Source of the DNA: CAKZQX01 sp034436755
GTDB lineage: Bacteria; Chloroflexota; Chloroflexia; Chloroflexales; Chloroflexaceae
Direction of reading: 5' to 3'
Length of the DNA: 64,000 nt
NCBI GenBank assembly: GCA_034436755.1
Contig: DAOTVB010000113.1
Coordinates: 1-64,000, forward strand
In this document: positions 48,728 to 58,408 of the stretch, piece after piece
Layout of the letters: the number at the start of each line of letters is the position of its first letter
Position numbering within the stretch: position 1 is the stretch's first letter
Translations under genes and position numbers: made by a program
The notes under the pieces: model-generated
Databases searched by the model: none
Seen by the model: only the letters and a program-made list of their open reading frames with translations
Told to the model about the DNA's origin: nothing

Positions 48728-51628
48728 CTACCCCAGCAATGGCTCAATCGCCTGACTGCGCGCTAACCGGAAGCCCAGTTCGTAACTGCGGTGCTCCGGC
48801 TCAAAACTGTACCGCCCCGAGGCACGCAGACTGACGGCCAGATTATTCCAACTACCGCCGCGAATCACAAAATGCTTGTCCGCCGGAGCACATTCCTGTT
48901 CACGCCCATCGTAGGGATCATAGGGATAGGGCCGGTAGACGCTGTTGGTCCACTCCCACACATTCCCCGCCAGATCGTAGATGCCGTTGGGCGTTGCCCC
49001 GGCCGGGAACGAACGCACGGCGGTCGTGCCACCGTAATAGTCCTGGAAGTTGGCATGCTCATCGTCCGGCTCAGCAACCCCCCAGGGATAGGGCCGCCGC
49101 TCTGCTCCCCGCGCAGCATATTCCCATTCACCCTCGCTGGACAGCCGGTAGATCGCTCCTTCCGGGTTGTAGGTCGGGTGCCGGGTTAGCCAGCGGCAGA
49201 AGGCCTGCGCTTCATACCAACTGATGCCCACCACCGGATGGTTGACCTGCCTGCGCCCAAAGTGGGGATGCTCCCAGTAACGTGGTACATGGATGCCGAC
49301 GGCACACAGCCAGACCCGCCCGGCCGCACTCCACCAGGGCTGGTCGGGATCATAGCCGCCATCGGCAATAAAGCGGGCGTACTGTGCATTGGTCACCAGA
49401 TAGCGCGCAATTTCAAATTCGATCAGATGCACGGATACCGGATTAATCGTATCGGCCAGCCAGTGTGTGGTCTGCCGATCCATGTTCCGAAGTTCGGCCG
49501 AGGTATTGCCAATCAGGAAGAGTACACCCGGCAACTGAACCATCGCGGGCGGCAGGCTACATATGCCCGAGCGCGGATCGCCAAACTGAGCCAGTACCCG
49601 CCCACAGGTAACTCGCGCCGCTGCCGGAGCAAGCGCGTGGGGCGCAAGCTGAATGCTTAACGCATCAGCGATGATGCGCCGGATCAGCGGTCCCTGCCCT
49701 TTGAAATCTTCAATATCGGCGAGAATCAGCGCGGCAAGTTCCAGAGTTTCACTCCGTTCGGCGGCGGTTTGCCCCTGCCGGATCAACTGGTCGAGGAAGC
49801 GCCAGCAGCGCTCCTGGCTGAGATGCCCGGCGCAGAGCAGAATCACTTCGCGCCACCAGGAGTCTTGATAGCGGGAGAGCAGGTCATTCCAGCGATCAGT
49901 CTCGGCAATATGGCGGGCCGCCAGGAATTCCTGGAACGAGAGATGACTGAAGCGGAACCGATCAACTTCGCGCTCATCGAGCAGGCCAATATGGACCGGC
50001 ATTTCATCGACAAAGGTGCGCGCCGCTTCTTCCGGATTAGGCCGGCGATGCTGCAAGTAATCTGCAATTATACGGATTAACTCATCTCGACTGACGGAGA
50101 GCCCATCCTCGCCGCGCTGATGCATGGTGTAGGCAATGGCGGCGAGCAGTTCGCGCCGGGGATTGAGGCCCATGCTCAACTCACCCTTGCCGCCATACTG
50201 CGCCCGCTGCTGCGCTGCCCGGTCAACCTTGCCGCGTCCACCCCGCAGCAACACCTCAATACACTCTTCGTAGAGGGAAGCGCGATCTTCCGGCAGCACA
50301 TAGTTGTTGTAAAAGATCACCGCCACAACGGTCAGCAACAGCGGGTTGCCGGCAAGCATCCGCACCCGCTCATTTGACCGGAGTGCCTTCCAGAGATCAT
50401 CGCTGTAGCCGGCGGCCGCCTGCTCCAACTGCTCACCACGCAGATTGTAGAGCAGGCGGTGGAGGCTGCGGCTCCAGTTGGTAATGAAGTGCAACTGCTG
50501 ACCTTCGCTCAGATCAGCGACGGTGCAGATCCGAAAATCGGCGTCGATCTGCGCGTCACTGCGGTAGGCCGCGGTGCGAGTGGTCACCACATACCGGCAG
50601 TGGGGGTAGCGTAGCACAAACTCGCGTACCACTGCGCTCACAAAGACCCGATCCTCACTGCGGGCAACCTCATCCAGCCCATCGAGCAGCAGGATCACGC
50701 GCCCCTCGTCACACAGGCGGCTAAAGAAATCGCCGGGGAGATCCAGTTGAAACCCGTTGTAGTAGTTTGCCAGGCAGTCCAGCAGCAGGCGGGGACTGGC
50801 AGCGCGTGGCCCACACTCCTGCAGATACACACCCAACTCGCGCAGGGGCAGCAGCAGCGGCACCGGCGGCTCCTGGTCAAACCCCAGATCAGTCAGGCAG
50901 CCATGGTCATCACGCGCCAGCACTTCGGCCAGCCGAATGGCAGTGTAGTGCAGCAGCGTCGTTTTGCCACTACCCGGTCCGCCCACCACAACAATGCGGG
51001 GATATTGCAGCGCCTGCGACCAGACCACCGGGCGGGGCGTGTTACTGGCCTGTGCCGGCTGGCCCTTCTCGTTTCGGAGCATATCGCGCATCTGCTCAAT
51101 AAAGCCACGCAATCCGCCGGCACCGCGCATATCCAGCGGCAATGGCTCGTAGAGGGTTAACGAGACATAGAGTTCACTCAGCGGCATATCCATGGGGCGG
51201 TCATCAATGCCCCGCAGGTCAATCGTCGCATGGCGCGCATAGACATGCTCCAGGTAGCGCCGCAGGGCCGCGCTGTAGTCTGCCTGGGTCACGGGAGCTT
51301 CTACACCGTAGAGGTTGATTACCTCAGCGATGTAGTTGCCACCGGTGCCGGCGGGAAAAAGTGGGGCGACAACGCTGCCCTGAACAGAGCCGGCAATGCT
51401 TGCGCCAACCTGGGCATAATCTTGCACGCTGTTCGTATGCTGCCGGACAGCCCCTTCAACATCTGCGGCAATATCGTCGCCCGGCGGGTCGGTCGGCACG
51501 TCACCATCGCGGGGCGGTGCAAGTGCAGCAATGGCGGCATCAAGCGCGGCACGCTGGGTTGGGTCGCTAATGGTATCGCGGAGAGCTTGTAACGTGATAA
51601 GTTCGCTAACAGGATCTTTTTCAGTCAT
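48728..51628 (-). CDS. NACHT NTPase fused to a formylglycine-generating-enzyme (SUMF1) domain
   Basis: 966 residues from the ATG at 51628 after GAGGTGAC. An N-terminal effector-like region (1-170) includes GGNYIAEVINLYG. The NACHT ATPase has VVVGGPGSGKTTLLHYTA at about 213-230 and VILLLDGLDEVARSED at about 307. A helical region follows, including RFSHLSFQEFLAARHIA. The last 270 residues are an FGE-sulfatase domain (PVVGISWYEAQAFCRWL, YRLSSEGEWEYAARG, GNVWEWTNS, VIRGGSWNN, LGFRLAR). No sulfatase is nearby, so sulfatase activation is unlikely. This domain is used as a sensor or modifier in several STAND conflict proteins. It is divergent from sbcC. Confidence 0.88.
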   Translation of the reverse strand: MTEKDPVSELITLQALRDTISDPTQRAALDAAIAALAPPRDGDVPTDPPGDDIAADVEGAVRQHTNSVQDYAQVGASIAGSVQGSVVAPLFPAGTGGNYIAEVINLYGVEAPVTQADYSAALRRYLEHVYARHATIDLRGIDDRPMDMPLSELYVSLTLYEPLPLDMRGAGGLRGFIEQMRDMLRNEKGQPAQASNTPRPVVWSQALQYPRIVVVGGPGSGKTTLLHYTAIRLAEVLARDDHGCLTDLGFDQEPPVPLLLPLRELGVYLQECGPRAASPRLLLDCLANYYNGFQLDLPGDFFSRLCDEGRVILLLDGLDEVARSEDRVFVSAVVREFVLRYPHCRYVVTTRTAAYRSDAQIDADFRICTVADLSEGQQLHFITNWSRSLHRLLYNLRGEQLEQAAAGYSDDLWKALRSNERVRMLAGNPLLLTVVAVIFYNNYVLPEDRASLYEECIEVLLRGGRGKVDRAAQQRAQYGGKGELSMGLNPRRELLAAIAYTMHQRGEDGLSVSRDELIRIIADYLQHRRPNPEEAARTFVDEMPVHIGLLDEREVDRFRFSHLSFQEFLAARHIAETDRWNDLLSRYQDSWWREVILLCAGHLSQERCWRFLDQLIRQGQTAAERSETLELAALILADIEDFKGQGPLIRRIIADALSIQLAPHALAPAAARVTCGRVLAQFGDPRSGICSLPPAMVQLPGVLFLIGNTSAELRNMDRQTTHWLADTINPVSVHLIEFEIARYLVTNAQYARFIADGGYDPDQPWWSAAGRVWLCAVGIHVPRYWEHPHFGRRQVNHPVVGISWYEAQAFCRWLTRHPTYNPEGAIYRLSSEGEWEYAARGAERRPYPWGVAEPDDEHANFQDYYGGTTAVRSFPAGATPNGIYDLAGNVWEWTNSVYRPYPYDPYDGREQECAPADKHFVIRGGSWNNLAVSLRASGRYSFEPEHRSYELGFRLARSQAIEPLLG

Positions 51629-51885
51629 GCAAGTCACCTCGATCAAATCCCTGTGTCCGGTCGTCCTGTCCAGTATTGATCATACACGCCGGGTATAACG
51701 AGAAAATGTTTCAGGTTAGCACATGGTTAAAACGTTGCGAAAGAAATTGACAGGCAATTTGCTATGTTTCTCACATTGTATTGCACCTGCCCGGAGCTTC
51801 CAACCCTGGCATCCTCTGCGTGAATTGCGTTCCGTGCGCGCTTCCGGTACAATCCAGGCGACAAAATAGAACAAGAGGTCAACGT

Positions 51886-54800
51886 ATGATCCCGTGCGAA
51901 CTGATTCTGCGCAACTTTATGTGCTACCGCGAAGATCTGCCGCCGCTCTGCCTGGATGGGCTGCATATCGCCTGCCTCTCGGGTGAGAATGGCGCAGGCA
52001 AGTCGGCCCTGCTGGACGCGATCACCTGGGCCATCTGGGGCAAGGCCCGCATGAACGATGATGATCTGATCGCCCAGGGCGCAAGCGAGATGCTGGTCGA
52101 TCTCCGCTTTCAACTCGATGGGCAGCGCTACCGCGTTATTCGCCAGCGCAAACGGGGCAAGAGCGGCACCCGCAGCAGCGGCAAGAGCACCCTCGACTTT
52201 CAGATGCAGGGTGAGATGGGCTGGCGCCCCATTGGCGACGGCAAAATCGCCGAGACCGAGAAGTCGATTGAGAACGTGCTGCGGATGAAGTATGACACCT
52301 TTATCAACGCCTCGATGCTACTTCAGGGGCGCGCCGATGAGTTCACCCGCAAGAACCCCGCCGAACGCAAGCAGGTACTGGCCGATATTCTCGACCTGGG
52401 AGAGTATGCCACGCTGGAGGGCCGCGCCAAGGAGCGGGTGAAAAAGCTCCACGATGAGATCAAAGAGCTGGAAGGGATCATCGGCTTCCTGCAGCAGGAA
52501 GCCGGCAAGCTGGACTTCTATGCCCGCCTGGTCAGCGAGGCCGAGGCAAAAGCAGCAACGCTCACGGCCGAGTTGGAAACCGCCGAGGCAACCCGTCAGG
52601 AAGCCGATGCGCAGGTGCAGGCACTCGAGGTCAAACAGGAACGACGCAAGCAGGTGATTGAGGAGTTGGCAAAGCTGCGGGCAGAACAGCAGCAGCAGGA
52701 ACAGAAAGTGACTGAATTGCAGGCGAAGATTGTAGAGGACGAAGCAATTCTGCAACGTCAGGAAGCGATTATCGCAGGGGTTCAGGCTTTTACTGCCGCA
52801 TCTGATGAACTATCACGCCTGGATAAGTTGGCAATACGCTACAATGAACTTCAAGAACGCCGACTAGAACTGCGTGAGCAATATAATGAAATACGCTCAC
52901 AGTTAAAGAATGCATTAGAAAATCGACAGCGTGAGCAACAGCGAATAACAGAATTGCTATCGCAGAAACCTGTGCTTCACTCTGCTATAGAAGGGCTAGA
53001 ACGACAGTTGGCAGATTTATTGCCATTAAACGATATATTGCACTCAATTTACGAACGGCTAAATGACTGTGACCAACGTATTGGTCGTGCTAATACCCTC
53101 TTGATACGGCGTAGTGAATTAATTAGCCAGATCAAAACACGTCAGGAATCGCTGATAGCAGTCCGTGAAGAACAACAACGTATTATTGAGAGTCGCAAAC
53201 TAGATCTGAAAGATGCTCCTCGCTGGCGTGCTGATCTCGACGTAGCAATGGTGCAGCAGCAAACCCTGCATGACCTGTCGGCGCAACTGGCGACCCTGCG
53301 CGAACAGGAGCAGGCTGGCAGCATTCGCGTCGGTGAGTTGCGTGCCCAGTGTACGCAGTTCAAGCAGCAGGCCGACCAGATCAAAAAGGATCGTGACCGC
53401 CTGAACAGTGCTGAGACCACCATCTGCCCGGTGTGCCGCAGCGAACTGGGCGATACCGGCATTGCCGGCGTCCTGGAACATTATGACCAGGAAGTGACCG
53501 ATCTGCGCGAATATTATCGTAACTACCAGCGTGCGGCAAAAGAACATGAAACAGAATTGGCACAAATAAGTACGCAAATTCGCACATTGAGCGATCAAGT
53601 TACGCAAGCTCAAAGGGGAGCCGCTCGTGTCGAGACTTTACAAGAAAATATAGCAAAGACGCATGCCTGGCAGATGGAAATAGATCAGGCACATGTGCGA
53701 CTGGCCGATGTTCAACGGCAGCTTGAAACGGAAAAGGAGGATCCGGAAGCCCGCGCGGACTTGCGCATGGTTGAAGCGGAGTTGATGGCATTAGCAGCAG
53801 AAGGCAACCAACCAAAAGTGGAACCAGCGGACCATACACTTTCACCTGACTCGGGATTCTGGGATGACATTATTCCAGCCCTCGAGAGAGAGCGTGATAC
53901 ACTCAAACAACAGCGAAGCACGCTGGAGAAACAGCATGGCGCTCGTTCGGGCATAGAGGCCAATATTGAGAATAAACGCCACCAGCTTGACGAGTTATCG
54001 CGGGTTGCTCAAACGTTACCCAATGTGGAAGAAGATATCGCAACGCTCACAACAAAAATTGAGCACGGTGATTTTGCTCACGAAGTGCGTATTGCTGGTG
54101 AGGCAGTAAAAGCTGAACTGTCAGATCTAGGGTATACACCTCAAATCCGTCATGAGATGCACAAACAGGTTGTGGAGTTAAAACATTGGGCTGCCGAGGA
54201 ACGGCGCTTAATTGAAGCTCAGGGGCGCATTGAGAGTAACCGTAATACGCTTACATGGGCCAAGGAAATGCTTGCTGATAGGAACTACAAAATAGACCAG
54301 CATGCCCAGGAAGATAAGCAGTTAGAGCATGAACTACAAGCATTGCCTGCTGCCCGAAAAAAGGTCAAAGAATGTACTGAAGAGGTCAAAAACTGTCGTG
54401 AAAGTCACAAAGCAGCCTTGAATGATTTAGGTGAGCGGAAGCGTGATCATAATAATGCGGTCACGGCTCAAGAGCAACTGGCCGCAAACGAGAAGCAGCG
54501 CGATGAGCTATCCGAGCGGCAGGGCGTCTTTCAGGAACTGGTGGAAGCCTTTGGCAAAAAGGGCGTGCAGGCCATGCTGATCGAAACCGCCATTCCGGAG
54601 ATCGAAGAGGAGGCTAATCGGCTGCTGGGCCGCATGACCGACAACCAGATGCATCTGACATTCGAGATGCAGCGCGAAAAGAAGCAGGGCGGTGGCGCCA
54701 TCGAGACGCTGGATATCAAGATTGCGGATGCGCTGGGCACACGGGTCTACGATGCTTTCAGCGGTGGCGAGGCGATGCGGGTCAACTTTGCCATCCGGGT

Positions 54801-55041
54801 GGCGCTGTCACGGCTGCTGGCCCGCCGCGCCGGAGCCAGCCTGGAGACGCTGGTGATTGACGAGGGCTTTGGAACGCTGGATGCCCAGGGCCGCGAACGC
54901 TTTGTCGAGGCGATTACCAGTGTGCAGCATGATTTCAAGCGCATTTTGGTGATCACCCATCTGGACGAACTCAAGGAGCGCTTCCCGGCGCAGATTGAGA
55001 TTACCAAAACCGCGCAGGGGAGTGGCTGGACGCTGGTTTAG
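51886..55041 (+). CDS. sbcC: SbcC/Rad50-type SMC ATPase
   Basis: 1051 residues from the ATG at 51886 after AGAGGT. It has the N-terminal Walker A, LSGENGAGKSALLDAI, a very long coiled coil, a zinc hook CPVCRSEL near residue 515, and the C-terminal FSGGEAMRVNFAIRVALSRL with VIDEGFGTLD. With SbcD it processes DNA ends and hairpins. No sbcD gene is adjacent or elsewhere in the window. Base composition alternates: about 52790-53230 and 53500-54480 are clearly more AT-rich than the ends, which fall in the coiled coils. Confidence 0.92.
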   Translation: MIPCELILRNFMCYREDLPPLCLDGLHIACLSGENGAGKSALLDAITWAIWGKARMNDDDLIAQGASEMLVDLRFQLDGQRYRVIRQRKRGKSGTRSSGKSTLDFQMQGEMGWRPIGDGKIAETEKSIENVLRMKYDTFINASMLLQGRADEFTRKNPAERKQVLADILDLGEYATLEGRAKERVKKLHDEIKELEGIIGFLQQEAGKLDFYARLVSEAEAKAATLTAELETAEATRQEADAQVQALEVKQERRKQVIEELAKLRAEQQQQEQKVTELQAKIVEDEAILQRQEAIIAGVQAFTAASDELSRLDKLAIRYNELQERRLELREQYNEIRSQLKNALENRQREQQRITELLSQKPVLHSAIEGLERQLADLLPLNDILHSIYERLNDCDQRIGRANTLLIRRSELISQIKTRQESLIAVREEQQRIIESRKLDLKDAPRWRADLDVAMVQQQTLHDLSAQLATLREQEQAGSIRVGELRAQCTQFKQQADQIKKDRDRLNSAETTICPVCRSELGDTGIAGVLEHYDQEVTDLREYYRNYQRAAKEHETELAQISTQIRTLSDQVTQAQRGAARVETLQENIAKTHAWQMEIDQAHVRLADVQRQLETEKEDPEARADLRMVEAELMALAAEGNQPKVEPADHTLSPDSGFWDDIIPALERERDTLKQQRSTLEKQHGARSGIEANIENKRHQLDELSRVAQTLPNVEEDIATLTTKIEHGDFAHEVRIAGEAVKAELSDLGYTPQIRHEMHKQVVELKHWAAEERRLIEAQGRIESNRNTLTWAKEMLADRNYKIDQHAQEDKQLEHELQALPAARKKVKECTEEVKNCRESHKAALNDLGERKRDHNNAVTAQEQLAANEKQRDELSERQGVFQELVEAFGKKGVQAMLIETAIPEIEEEANRLLGRMTDNQMHLTFEMQREKKQGGGAIETLDIKIADALGTRVYDAFSGGEAMRVNFAIRVALSRLLARRAGASLETLVIDEGFGTLDAQGRERFVEAITSVQHDFKRILVITHLDELKERFPAQIEITKTAQGSGWTLV

Positions 55042-55095
55042 TTGCCATTGTCACAGGCGGGCGCTAACTGGTTGAACAGTCGTGCGCCCCCACCC

Positions 55096-56085
55096 TTACT
55101 CCGGTGCCCAGACCGGGTCGCGCCCTTCCGCCAGCCGGGTCAGCCCGTTGCCGCTCCGGTGAACCATGTAGATGTCAAACCCCGCATCCAACACCAGCGG
55201 CGAGGGGTGCCGAGTGGTCACCAGAAGCCACTCACCACCGGGAGCCCATGACGAACTGCCAGCACAGATCTCTTCGGTCACCTGGCGGACATCGGAGCCA
55301 TCGACCCTTTTAACATAGAGGTTGGTACATATACCATGCTCATGGGTGAACTCATGAAATGCCACATAGCGGCCGCTCGGATCCGGGTTATGTCGCTGCC
55401 GATACCATGCCGGCGTTTCCGCCACCTCCATCCGAGCCCCCTGAGCGCCCGCCTCCGCTGGAACGATCACTACCTGCCGATACACATCTACCCGCACGGC
55501 GATCTGGGTACTGTCCGGCGACCAGACGATTTCCCTGGGAGAGTCATGGATATGCGTCAACGAGGTGATGGTGCCCGTCGCAAGCGCGACCGTGTACAGC
55601 CATCCCGTCCGCTCTCCCTGATCCGAGGCGACAAAGGCAATCCGACTGCCATCCGGCGACCAGGTCGGTGGATAGATGGTGGGGTAGGGCACATCCTTCA
55701 GTGGCACATCACAGACATGCCGGAGTTGCGTGCCGTCGGCCTGGATGGTATAAATGGCGTCCACGCCAGTGCGGTTGGAGACAAAGGCGAGCCGGTCGCC
55801 GTCCGGCGACCAGGTCGGGTCACGATCCGTGCCCGGGTGATCAGACAGATTCACCAGGCCGGCACCGTTGGCCGCCATCAGGCAAATGTCCGTGTTGCCA
55901 TGCGGGGAACACTCAAAGGCAATTCGGCCGATATCACGGGTGAGCACCACCGGCGTGGGTTGCACCAGCAGCGGCTCTAGCAGGGTCGGGGCAAAGGTAA
56001 CGATCAGCAGCGCCAGGAGCCCCAGGCCCAGCAGACTGAGCAGCAGCACAATAGTACCTGACAGCAGCCGTATGCCGATACGCAT
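55096..56085 (-). CDS. TolB/WD40-like beta-propeller protein, membrane-anchored
   Basis: 329 residues from the ATG at 56085, with AAAGGAG nine bases upstream. A single N-terminal helix (LSGTIVLLLSLLGLGLLALLIV) anchors it; the rest lies outside. Repeats of the PD40 type recur: DPTWSPDGDRLAFVSNRTG, PPTWSPDGSRIAFVAS, REIVWSPDSTQIAVR and SSWAPGGEWLLVTT. Such propellers bind protein or glycan partners; target unknown. It ends 55 bases past sbcC, convergent. Confidence 0.88.
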   Translation of the reverse strand: MRIGIRLLSGTIVLLLSLLGLGLLALLIVTFAPTLLEPLLVQPTPVVLTRDIGRIAFECSPHGNTDICLMAANGAGLVNLSDHPGTDRDPTWSPDGDRLAFVSNRTGVDAIYTIQADGTQLRHVCDVPLKDVPYPTIYPPTWSPDGSRIAFVASDQGERTGWLYTVALATGTITSLTHIHDSPREIVWSPDSTQIAVRVDVYRQVVIVPAEAGAQGARMEVAETPAWYRQRHNPDPSGRYVAFHEFTHEHGICTNLYVKRVDGSDVRQVTEEICAGSSSWAPGGEWLLVTTRHPSPLVLDAGFDIYMVHRSGNGLTRLAEGRDPVWAPE

Positions 56086-56603
56086 AGTTCGCCACTCCTT
56101 TCTGCATCCTGGTATGCTTACCAGGTAGTCGGACGGGACGAACCTGTACTACTGATAAGTCTCTTTGTAATAAGCCTCCCTTGGCGAGTGTATGCATTCG
56201 CTAGGGATTGTACACTATTTCAACATACTTTACTCGCTGGTGATACATAGCTATTCAGAATAAAACCGATGCATTTCACCGTGTATCATCCTCCTGGCCC
56301 GCTCTGTCCTCCGGGACAACATCCATGCCCGTCCACAATATTCTCACAACTCCACCCTCCATCCCATCTTTTGGCAGATCCCTCGCAGCCCGGTTGGGCT
56401 GTAAACTCCACGCAGAAACTGATCGTACCGCGCATAACCGGGTTCTGAGTTCTATGTTCCGGGTTCTACCAGGGCCTAAGCGGTTCCCTTAGCCCGGTAT
56501 CCGCCCTGTTTCTGACGTTTTTTGCCCGGCATCCCGTTACCATAGATGCACGTTAGTACGAAATACAAAGCAGTTCTTCCTTGCATTCAGAAGGAGCAGC
56601 GAT
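56086..56603. other. Non-coding gap of about 520 bp, nothing recognised
   Basis: Lies between divergent genes and so must hold two promoters. No convincing hexamers, repeats or structured RNA were seen. An AAGGAGCAG ribosome site for the acetyltransferase gene is at its right edge. Confidence 0.4.
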
Positions 56604-57257
56604 ATGTTTGCGACCAATCTTTCTTCCCAGATTATAGATATTCCGGGCGAGCGACTGGATGAAGCCGTTGAAGTACTGGCCCGCGCATTTCAGACCTACC
56701 CGCTGATGCGCTACTGGTTTGCCGACCAGAGTGCCGCCTACTACCGCGCGCTGCAGAAGCTCTTCTACTTCTCATGCCGGGTGCGCCTCGATCTGGGCTA
56801 TCCACTTCTCGGCAGCGTTGATGCCGGCGGGCGGTTACTGGGGGTTGCCGGGTTGGCCGCACCTGAACGGGAGTCCTGGCCCGCCGGCCTGACCGAAACC
56901 TATGAGCGCTTCACCGCGTTCATTGGCCCGGAAGCGCAGCAACGCGTCGAGGCGTACATGCAGATCGTTGATAGCCACCCGCTGCCGCAACCCCACTACT
57001 ACCTGAGCTTTATCGGAGTAGATCCCGATGGGCGGGGGCAGGGGCATGCACGCCGGTTGCTCGACGCGGTGCATGCCATTGCCGCAACGCATCCGACCAG
57101 CGTGGGGGTTGGCCTGCATACGGAGCATCCCGCGAATGTGGAACTGTATGCGCACTTTGGCTACCGGGTGATCGCGCAGGCGCAACTGGGCAGTGTTGGT
57201 ACCTGGGGTATGTTCCGCCCAAACACCGGCAGCCGAACACCAGCCGGGCAGGAGTGA
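56604..57257 (+). CDS. GNAT family acetyltransferase
   Basis: 217 residues after AGAAGGAGCAG. The acetyl-CoA site is in LSFIGVDPDGRGQGHARRLLDAV, and VGVGLHTEHPANVELYAHFGYRVI is the usual C-terminal GNAT segment. The long N-terminal part resembles GNATs that act on small molecules (YYLSFIGVDPD branch). Acceptor unknown. The methyltransferase gene follows after 40 bases. Confidence 0.9.
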   Translation: MFATNLSSQIIDIPGERLDEAVEVLARAFQTYPLMRYWFADQSAAYYRALQKLFYFSCRVRLDLGYPLLGSVDAGGRLLGVAGLAAPERESWPAGLTETYERFTAFIGPEAQQRVEAYMQIVDSHPLPQPHYYLSFIGVDPDGRGQGHARRLLDAVHAIAATHPTSVGVGLHTEHPANVELYAHFGYRVIAQAQLGSVGTWGMFRPNTGSRTPAGQE

Positions 57258-57297
57258 GTTTGCCGACCAGGGTTTTGCAACGGTCTGGAGGAAGGTT

Positions 57298-57984
57298 ATG
57301 GATATGACCATTGGCACCTGGCGCATCTCCGTCGAGCGCACCCCGCCAACCAGTGCCGAACTTACCACGATGTATGACCATGCCGCCCGACACTGGCAGC
57401 AATCACTCCATCGGCAGGGGTACGACCAGGCCTACCGCGATCTGTTTCACCGGCTTTGGGAGCAGGGCATGCTGCGCCGATTGGAGCAGGGGGGACGCGT
57501 GCTGGACGCAGGGATCGGCACCGGCGCACTCATTCTGGCCCTGACGGAGACGCTCCCTGCGTCCATCCAGATTGACGGCGTGGATATCTCGGCCGGGATG
57601 CTGGCGGAGGCCCGCCATGCGCTGACCAGGGCGGGCGTGCCGGTGCAGACGCATCAGCAGGACATGCACCGCCTGCCCTTTGCGGACCATAGCTTCGACA
57701 TGGTGATGAGCGCGCATCTGCTCGAACATCTCAACGATCCGGAGCGCGGGCTGGCCGAGATGACCCGCGTCCTGCGTCCCGGCGCGCCGCTACTGGTGAT
57801 TGTGACGCGCCAGGGGCTATTTGATGCACTACTCCAGTTGAAGTGGCGCTACTCACCGATCCGCCCGCAGCAGTTAGTCGCGTGGCTGTGGGCGAGCGGA
57901 CTGCGCAACATCCGCCGGTACGATCTGCCGGCCGGCTTCCCGCTGCTGCATGTGTCGGGGATTGCTTGCATCGGGTTTAAATAG
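57298..57984 (+). CDS. Class I SAM-dependent methyltransferase
   Basis: 228 residues from the ATG at 57298 after GGAGGAAGG. SAM-binding motif I is VLDAGIGTGALILAL, motif II GVDISAGMLAEAR, then LPFADHSFDMVMSAHLLEHL and MTRVLRPGAPLLVI, typical of Methyltransf_11. Substrate unknown. Probably co-transcribed with the acetyltransferase gene, suggesting action on a common small molecule. Confidence 0.9.
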   Translation: MDMTIGTWRISVERTPPTSAELTTMYDHAARHWQQSLHRQGYDQAYRDLFHRLWEQGMLRRLEQGGRVLDAGIGTGALILALTETLPASIQIDGVDISAGMLAEARHALTRAGVPVQTHQQDMHRLPFADHSFDMVMSAHLLEHLNDPERGLAEMTRVLRPGAPLLVIVTRQGLFDALLQLKWRYSPIRPQQLVAWLWASGLRNIRRYDLPAGFPLLHVSGIACIGFK

Positions 57985-58274
57985 CTCGCTATAGCAACCT
58001 TATACCAATTTGACTTCCAAACGGCAACAATCAGACCAACCACGAAGCACACGAAGGAACACGAACGGCTGCATCGTGGGGACGATTGGGGTATGCATCA
58101 GGTTCACGGTTTCACGCTCTGTGTGACCCTGGTGGGTTTTTTGCACGTTTGACAACAAATCGGTATTACATTTGTCGTAGTGCCGCCTTCAGGCGGTTGG
58201 GAAAGAATCCCGAAGAACCAGTTCACGACCATTTTAGGATTGCTATACCTATGGCCTGATATGCACCCTCAGTC
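57985..58274. other. Non-coding gap before the copy 9 repeat
   Basis: Contains ACCACGAAGCACACGAAGG, a phrase often seen in dispersed intergenic repeats, but no second copy was seen here. No gene recognised. Confidence 0.4.
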
Positions 58275-58375
58275 ACAGGAGTTACGCGGTCGGTTCCCAA
58301 CCAGGCGTCTGTCTGAACAACCGGCCCGATGCGCTTCCCGCAGAGCGGAATGGGATATGCTTTTTCCAGAACATG
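58275..58375. repeat. Nested-palindrome element, copy 9 (left half)
   Basis: A clean left end, ACAGGAGTTACGCGGT, then degenerate sequence containing CGGTTCCCAACCAGGCGTC and CTTTTTCCAGAACA. No inner arms of the consensus and no right end. It lies beyond the stop of the hydrolase fusion gene. Confidence 0.55.
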
Positions 58376-58408
58376 TGGCACCGTTGAGCAGCGAAAAGCG
58401 AACCTGCA

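Noticed and set aside
48728..49600. A stand-alone sulfatase-activating enzyme
   Set aside because: The FGE domain is fused in frame to a NACHT ATPase and there is no sulfatase gene in the window.
52790..54480. An inserted foreign gene or frameshift in sbcC
   Set aside because: The frame is open throughout and the coiled-coil pattern and zinc hook are intact; only composition changes.
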